The notes under the pieces: model-generated
What the model saw: the letters and a program-made list of their open reading frames with translations, nothing else
The model's database searches: none
Told to the model about the DNA's origin: nothing
Assembly (NCBI RefSeq): GCF_000935025.1
Contig: NZ_CP010836.1
Span: forward strand, 1,736,001 to 1,800,000
Direction: 5' to 3'
From: Sphingomonas hengshuiensis
GTDB taxonomy: Bacteria > Pseudomonadota > Alphaproteobacteria > Sphingomonadales > Sphingomonadaceae
DNA length: 64,000 bases
Translations under genes and position numbers: made by a program
Shown here: piece after piece, positions 61,042 to 64,000 of the stretch
How the letters are laid out: each line of letters begins with the position of its first letter
Numbering within the stretch: the first letter of the stretch is position 1

Positions 61042-61667
61042 GGCAATACCTGCGCTAAGCTATGGACGTCGCCGCCGGTGCCGTCGCGATCGATCAGCAG
61101 CGCCTGGAGCCCGGCGGCGCGGGCGGCATCGACTTCGGGCTGGATGTCCGAGACGAACAGGATGGCGGAGGGCGGGAGCGACAGCGCGGCGGCGATCCGG
61201 GCATAGGAATCCGCCTCGCGTTTCGGGCCGGTGGTGGTGTCGAAATAGCCGCCGAGGAAGCGCGTCAGGTCGCCCGCGACGCTGTGGCCGAAGAGCAGCT
61301 TCTGCGCCGCGACTGAGCCCGAGGAATAGATATGGATCGCGATTCCCGCCGCGTGCCAGCGCTGCAGCGCGTCGGGCGTATCGGGATAGACATGCCCGGC
61401 CAGTTCGCCGCTGGCATAGCCCGCTTCCCAGATCAGCCCCTGGAGCGTCTTGAGCGGGGTCGCCTTGCGGTCCTCATCGATCCAGCCGAGCAGCGTCGCG
61501 ACCTTGTCGTCGCCCGGAACCTCGGCGAGAATGGGGGCCGACACTTCAGGATTGGCGCAGACAAACTCTACCAAATGCTTGCGTGCGAACGGGAAAAGCG
61601 TTTCCGCCACAAAGGCGATGCTGGTCGTCGTGCCTTCGATGTCGAGCAGGATCGCGCGCGGGGTCAT
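61038..61667 (-). CDS. mtnC: Enolase-phosphatase E1
   Basis: 209-residue HAD enzyme that enolises and dephosphorylates diketo-methylthiopentyl phosphate to the acireductone. HAD motif I LLDIEGTTTS (D9), motif II IHIYSSGS, motif III lysine in TGPKREADSY, motif IV FVSDIQPEVDAA. Overlaps its neighbours by four bases at both ends. Confidence 0.95.
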   Translation of the reverse strand: MTPRAILLDIEGTTTSIAFVAETLFPFARKHLVEFVCANPEVSAPILAEVPGDDKVATLLGWIDEDRKATPLKTLQGLIWEAGYASGELAGHVYPDTPDALQRWHAAGIAIHIYSSGSVAAQKLLFGHSVAGDLTRFLGGYFDTTTGPKREADSYARIAAALSLPPSAILFVSDIQPEVDAARAAGLQALLIDRDGTGGDVHSLAQVLP

Positions 61668-62221
61668 CGCGCTGCCCCCGCCGGCTCATGCCGGGGATAG
61701 CGATCCGCGATCGCGTCGCCGGTGAAGTGCGCCACCCATCCGTCGGGATTGAGGAACAGCCGGATCGCAGTGAAACGCGGGCTCGGCCCCATGTCGAACC
61801 AGTGGCGCATGCCCGCGGGGACCGAGATCAGGTCGCCGGCGGTGCAGAGCAGCGCGTAGACGCGATCGTCCTCGCGCAGCGTGAACAGCCCCTCGCCCTC
61901 GACGAAGAAGCGCACCTCGTCCTCCGAATGGCGGTGCTCGGACAGGAATTTGGTGCGCAGCGCCCCGCGATCGGGATGGTCGGGCGCCATGCGGATGACA
62001 TCGACGGCGCGATAGCCTTTCTCCGCCTTCAGCCGCGCAACGTCGTCGGCATAAGCGTCGAGCACCGCCGCCGGATCGGCATCGCGCGCAAGCGGTCGCG
62101 CGGGCCATTGTTCGAACCGCACCCCGAGCGGGGCGACCGCGGCGGCGATCTGCGCGGGGTCGTGCGACACCAATAGCGGCGCGTCCGCGCTGCCGATGTC
62201 GTAGATGCTGAGCTGCGTCAT
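61664..62221 (-). CDS. mtnD: Acireductone dioxygenase
   Basis: 185 residues. Metal ligands H96, H98, E102 (SEHRHSEDE) and H140 (PAGMRHWFDMG) match the Klebsiella enzyme in spacing. With iron it yields the keto acid precursor of methionine and formate; with nickel an off-pathway product. ATG 62221 overlaps the mtnB stop (ATGA); earlier in-frame ATGs lie within mtnB. Confidence 0.95.
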   Translation of the reverse strand: MTQLSIYDIGSADAPLLVSHDPAQIAAAVAPLGVRFEQWPARPLARDADPAAVLDAYADDVARLKAEKGYRAVDVIRMAPDHPDRGALRTKFLSEHRHSEDEVRFFVEGEGLFTLREDDRVYALLCTAGDLISVPAGMRHWFDMGPSPRFTAIRLFLNPDGWVAHFTGDAIADRYPRHEPAGAAR

Positions 62222-62850
62222 GGCTGCCATGCCCTTCTGAAGCCTGCTTCGGCGCGTTCGGCGGCGATCAGCCATTCGGTGCCCTCCAGCACGCGCTCGG
62301 CCTCGGCCAGATCCTGTCCCCAGGCATAGAGCCCGTGGCTGCGGATCAGATAGGCGGGGATCGCGCCGGGAGTGAGCAGCGCGGGGCGCACCGCATCCTC
62401 GATCTCGCGCATGTCCTGGCTGTTCTCGACGATCGGCAGGCTGCGCTCGGTATCGTGCGTGGTCGTGCCCGGAAACGCCTTGAGCATCTCATGCCCGCGG
62501 AACACCCATTCGGATGCACCCGATGCCGCGCGGCTGAGCCCGACTGCCTCGGGCGAATGGCCGTGGAGCACGGCACCGGCATCGGGGAACATGCGGTAGA
62601 TCGCCAGATGGAGCGCGGTCTCCGCCGAGGGCTTGCCGGGGGAGAGCGCCCGACCCTGGCCATCGACGCGCATGATGCCGTCGACGGTCAGCCGCCCCTT
62701 GTGCCAGCCCGACACGGTGACGGCGATGCTGCCATCGTCGAGCCGCACCGAATAATTACCCGCGGTCGCCGGCGCCCAGCCGCGCGAATCGATCCGCCGC
62801 CCGGTTTCCACCAGCGCCTGTGCGGCGTCCTGATATGCCATCGTCCCCAT
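62218..62850 (-). CDS. mtnB: Methylthioribulose-1-phosphate dehydratase
   Basis: 210-residue class II aldolase-fold enzyme. Zinc ligands in LHGHSPEAV and RSHGLYAWG; NYSVRL and SGWHKG bind phosphate. AGGAG lies 8 bases before ATG 62850. First gene of the operon; no methylthioribose kinase or MTA phosphorylase gene is visible, so the upstream steps are encoded elsewhere. Confidence 0.95.
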   Translation of the reverse strand: MGTMAYQDAAQALVETGRRIDSRGWAPATAGNYSVRLDDGSIAVTVSGWHKGRLTVDGIMRVDGQGRALSPGKPSAETALHLAIYRMFPDAGAVLHGHSPEAVGLSRAASGASEWVFRGHEMLKAFPGTTTHDTERSLPIVENSQDMREIEDAVRPALLTPGAIPAYLIRSHGLYAWGQDLAEAERVLEGTEWLIAAERAEAGFRRAWQP

Positions 62851-62895
62851 CGCGGCGCTCCTTTAGCGCATCGCGCGCGCGGGGCATCAGAAGAT

Positions 62896-63648
62896 TTAGT
62901 TTCGCGTGCGCGCCAGCGGCTGGACGATCTCGCGCGGGGCGCTGGAATAGCTCACCGGGCTCGGGATGAGCTGCGCGGCGGGGGGATCGCCGCGCATCGT
63001 CACGACATTATAGGATTCGCCGCCCAGGCCACGCGTCTCGGCAACGAGCAGCGGCGCGGGGCGCGGGGTCGGCATCGGGGCGGGCAGCATTTCGGGAAGC
63101 GGCTCGCCGAGGACCTCGTCGACGACCGAGACGGTGCCGCCGAGCGCTGTGATCTCATAGAGCTGGCGCGCGAACTTCGCGGGCAGGCGGATGCAGCCAT
63201 GCGATGCGGGATAGCCCGGCAGATGCCCGGCGTGCATCGCGATCCCGGTCCAGGTCAGCCGCTGCATATAAGGCATCGGGGCATTGCTGTAGAGATTGGA
63301 GCGGTGGAAGGGCTTTTTCTGGAGGATGGTGAACTCGCCCAGCGGCGTTTCATGCCCGCGCGACCCGGTGGAAACGGTGGTAACTGCGATCAGGCGACCG
63401 TCGCGATACACATAGGCACGCTGTTCGGGGATGCTGACGACGATCATCACCGGGCCGCTCGCGCCGGTGCTGACGCCGATATACTCCGGCGTGTCGAACC
63501 AACGGAACTCGCCGGGGCGCATTTTCGGGATCGCCGGGCGCATCACATCGGAAGCGACCTGCGCGGCAACCGGCGTCGCGGGGGCGAGCCCCGCGCTCAG
63601 CAGCGCGATCAGGATCGGGGCAAGGGCGGCGCGGGCGCCAGGATGCAT
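62896..63648 (-). CDS. L,D-transpeptidase (YkuD family)
   Basis: 250 residues with a signal peptide (ending PVAAQ). The YkuD site is H139 (AMHAGHLPGYP), H150 and C152 (SHGCIRLP). Such enzymes make 3-3 crosslinks in peptidoglycan or attach outer-membrane proteins. The C-terminal 80 residues are Pro-rich and probably disordered. Upstream of the mtn operon by 45 bases on the same strand. Confidence 0.92.
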   Translation of the reverse strand: MHPGARAALAPILIALLSAGLAPATPVAAQVASDVMRPAIPKMRPGEFRWFDTPEYIGVSTGASGPVMIVVSIPEQRAYVYRDGRLIAVTTVSTGSRGHETPLGEFTILQKKPFHRSNLYSNAPMPYMQRLTWTGIAMHAGHLPGYPASHGCIRLPAKFARQLYEITALGGTVSVVDEVLGEPLPEMLPAPMPTPRPAPLLVAETRGLGGESYNVVTMRGDPPAAQLIPSPVSYSSAPREIVQPLARTRN

Positions 63649-63878
63649 CGTCGTTCGTCTCCAGCAACCCGCGCGGACTAAAGGGATTGGCGAATCGTTA
63701 ACGCCTGTTAACCCAGTTTCGTGCCGCTGCCGAATCGCAGCGGCGTGTCCCGATTTGGGCGCATCGACGGCGAACCGGGCACGCGACGCGGCGAATCGCC
63801 TGCCGGGCGGGCGATGCGGATGCGCGGACTGGGAACCAATCTGCTATAAATGCCGGAGGGGCATATTCTTAGCGGGCA
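63649..63878. promoter_or_regulatory. Divergent promoter region
   Basis: 230 bases between the L,D-transpeptidase gene and the partial plus-strand gene. TATAAA (63845-63850) is a likely -10 for the plus-strand gene, with GGAACC about 9 bases upstream; no matching -35 at normal spacing. Confidence 0.4.
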
Positions 63879-64000
63879 ATGGGTAGAGTGACGGATAATC
63901 TCAATTCTGTTCAGACGCGGCGCGCGCTGATCCGATCGGCGTTCGTGATGGCCAGCGGCGCGGCGGTTTCCGCCTGCGTCTCCAGGTCGATGGAGATTGC
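63879..64000 (+). CDS. Lipoprotein-like protein, N-terminal part (runs off window)
   Basis: Open frame to the right edge from ATG 63879 (GTG 63888 is an alternative). The start has a twin arginine (TRRALIRSAF) and a lipobox-like AVSAC, suggesting export and lipid attachment. Too short to assign a family. Confidence 0.5.
   Translation, partial: MGRVTDNLNSVQTRRALIRSAFVMASGAAVSACVSRSMEI

Noticed and set aside
62335..63681. 448-codon plus-strand frame over mtnB and the L,D-transpeptidase
   Set aside because: Overlaps two well-supported genes on the other strand; His/Arg/Ala-rich with no domain.
1..64000. CRISPR arrays, tRNA or rRNA genes
   Set aside because: No regularly spaced repeats and no tRNA T-loop or rRNA signatures were seen on reading; a dedicated scan would settle it.

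Overview
The window is GC-rich DNA from an alphaproteobacterium, most likely a sphingomonad. The evidence is the set of TonB-dependent receptors, a SapC-family gene next to a large receptor, homologues of the Sphingobium beta-aryl-ether genes ligF, ligE and ligG, and a PQQ dehydrogenase. It falls into three parts.

Part 1 (1 to about 27.6 kb) is a mobile, accessory segment. It opens with the 3' part of an IS110/IS1111-type transposase, next to a large serine recombinase whose C-terminus is lost. A coupling-protein module follows (VirD4/TraG-like ATPase plus two small proteins), then an arsRBCH-type arsenic operon (arsR-acr3-arsC-arsH) lying between a serine resolvase gene and a short relic of that gene's 3' end. 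A run of small cargo genes comes next, including two exported proteins, a PD-(D/E)XK-like protein and the antirestriction protein ArdA. After this is a three-gene block I read as a defence system: a single-chain type ISP restriction-modification enzyme, a GHKL ATPase fused to a nuclease-like domain, and a DUF3644 protein. The segment ends with an AbiE toxin-antitoxin pair and a mobC-relaxase pair. Two inverted repeats are candidate oriT sites. The segment looks like an integrative mobilizable element, or plasmid-derived island, whose recombinase has been broken.

Part 2 (27.9 to 50.3 kb) is a catabolic cluster for lignin-type beta-aryl ethers. Plus-strand genes encode an MFS transporter, a TonB receptor, two coupled glutathione S-transferases, an acyl-CoA synthetase, a PQQ/cytochrome c dehydrogenase and an amidohydrolase. 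One minus-strand operon encodes a BKACE enzyme and two LigD/LigL-like short-chain dehydrogenases. A second encodes a Nu-class GST, a thioesterase, a CmcJ-like oxidoreductase and a GMC oxidoreductase. A divergent plus-strand operon encodes LigF-, LigE- and LigG-like enzymes and an aldehyde dehydrogenase. Together these could take a beta-aryl ether through C-alpha oxidation, glutathione-dependent ether cleavage, glutathione removal, side-chain oxidation and thiolytic side-chain shortening to an aromatic acid. An XRE-type regulator sits in the middle.

Part 3 (50.3 to 64 kb) looks like chromosomal backbone. It holds a SapC gene with a 1044-residue TonB receptor under a LacI-type operator, flanked by two copies of a 79-residue membrane-protein gene. 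An aminotransferase, a second TonB receptor, a VOC protein, the mtnB-mtnD-mtnC-mtnA methionine-salvage operon with 4-base overlaps, an L,D-transpeptidase and the start of a lipoprotein-like gene follow.

No tRNA, rRNA or CRISPR array was recognised.
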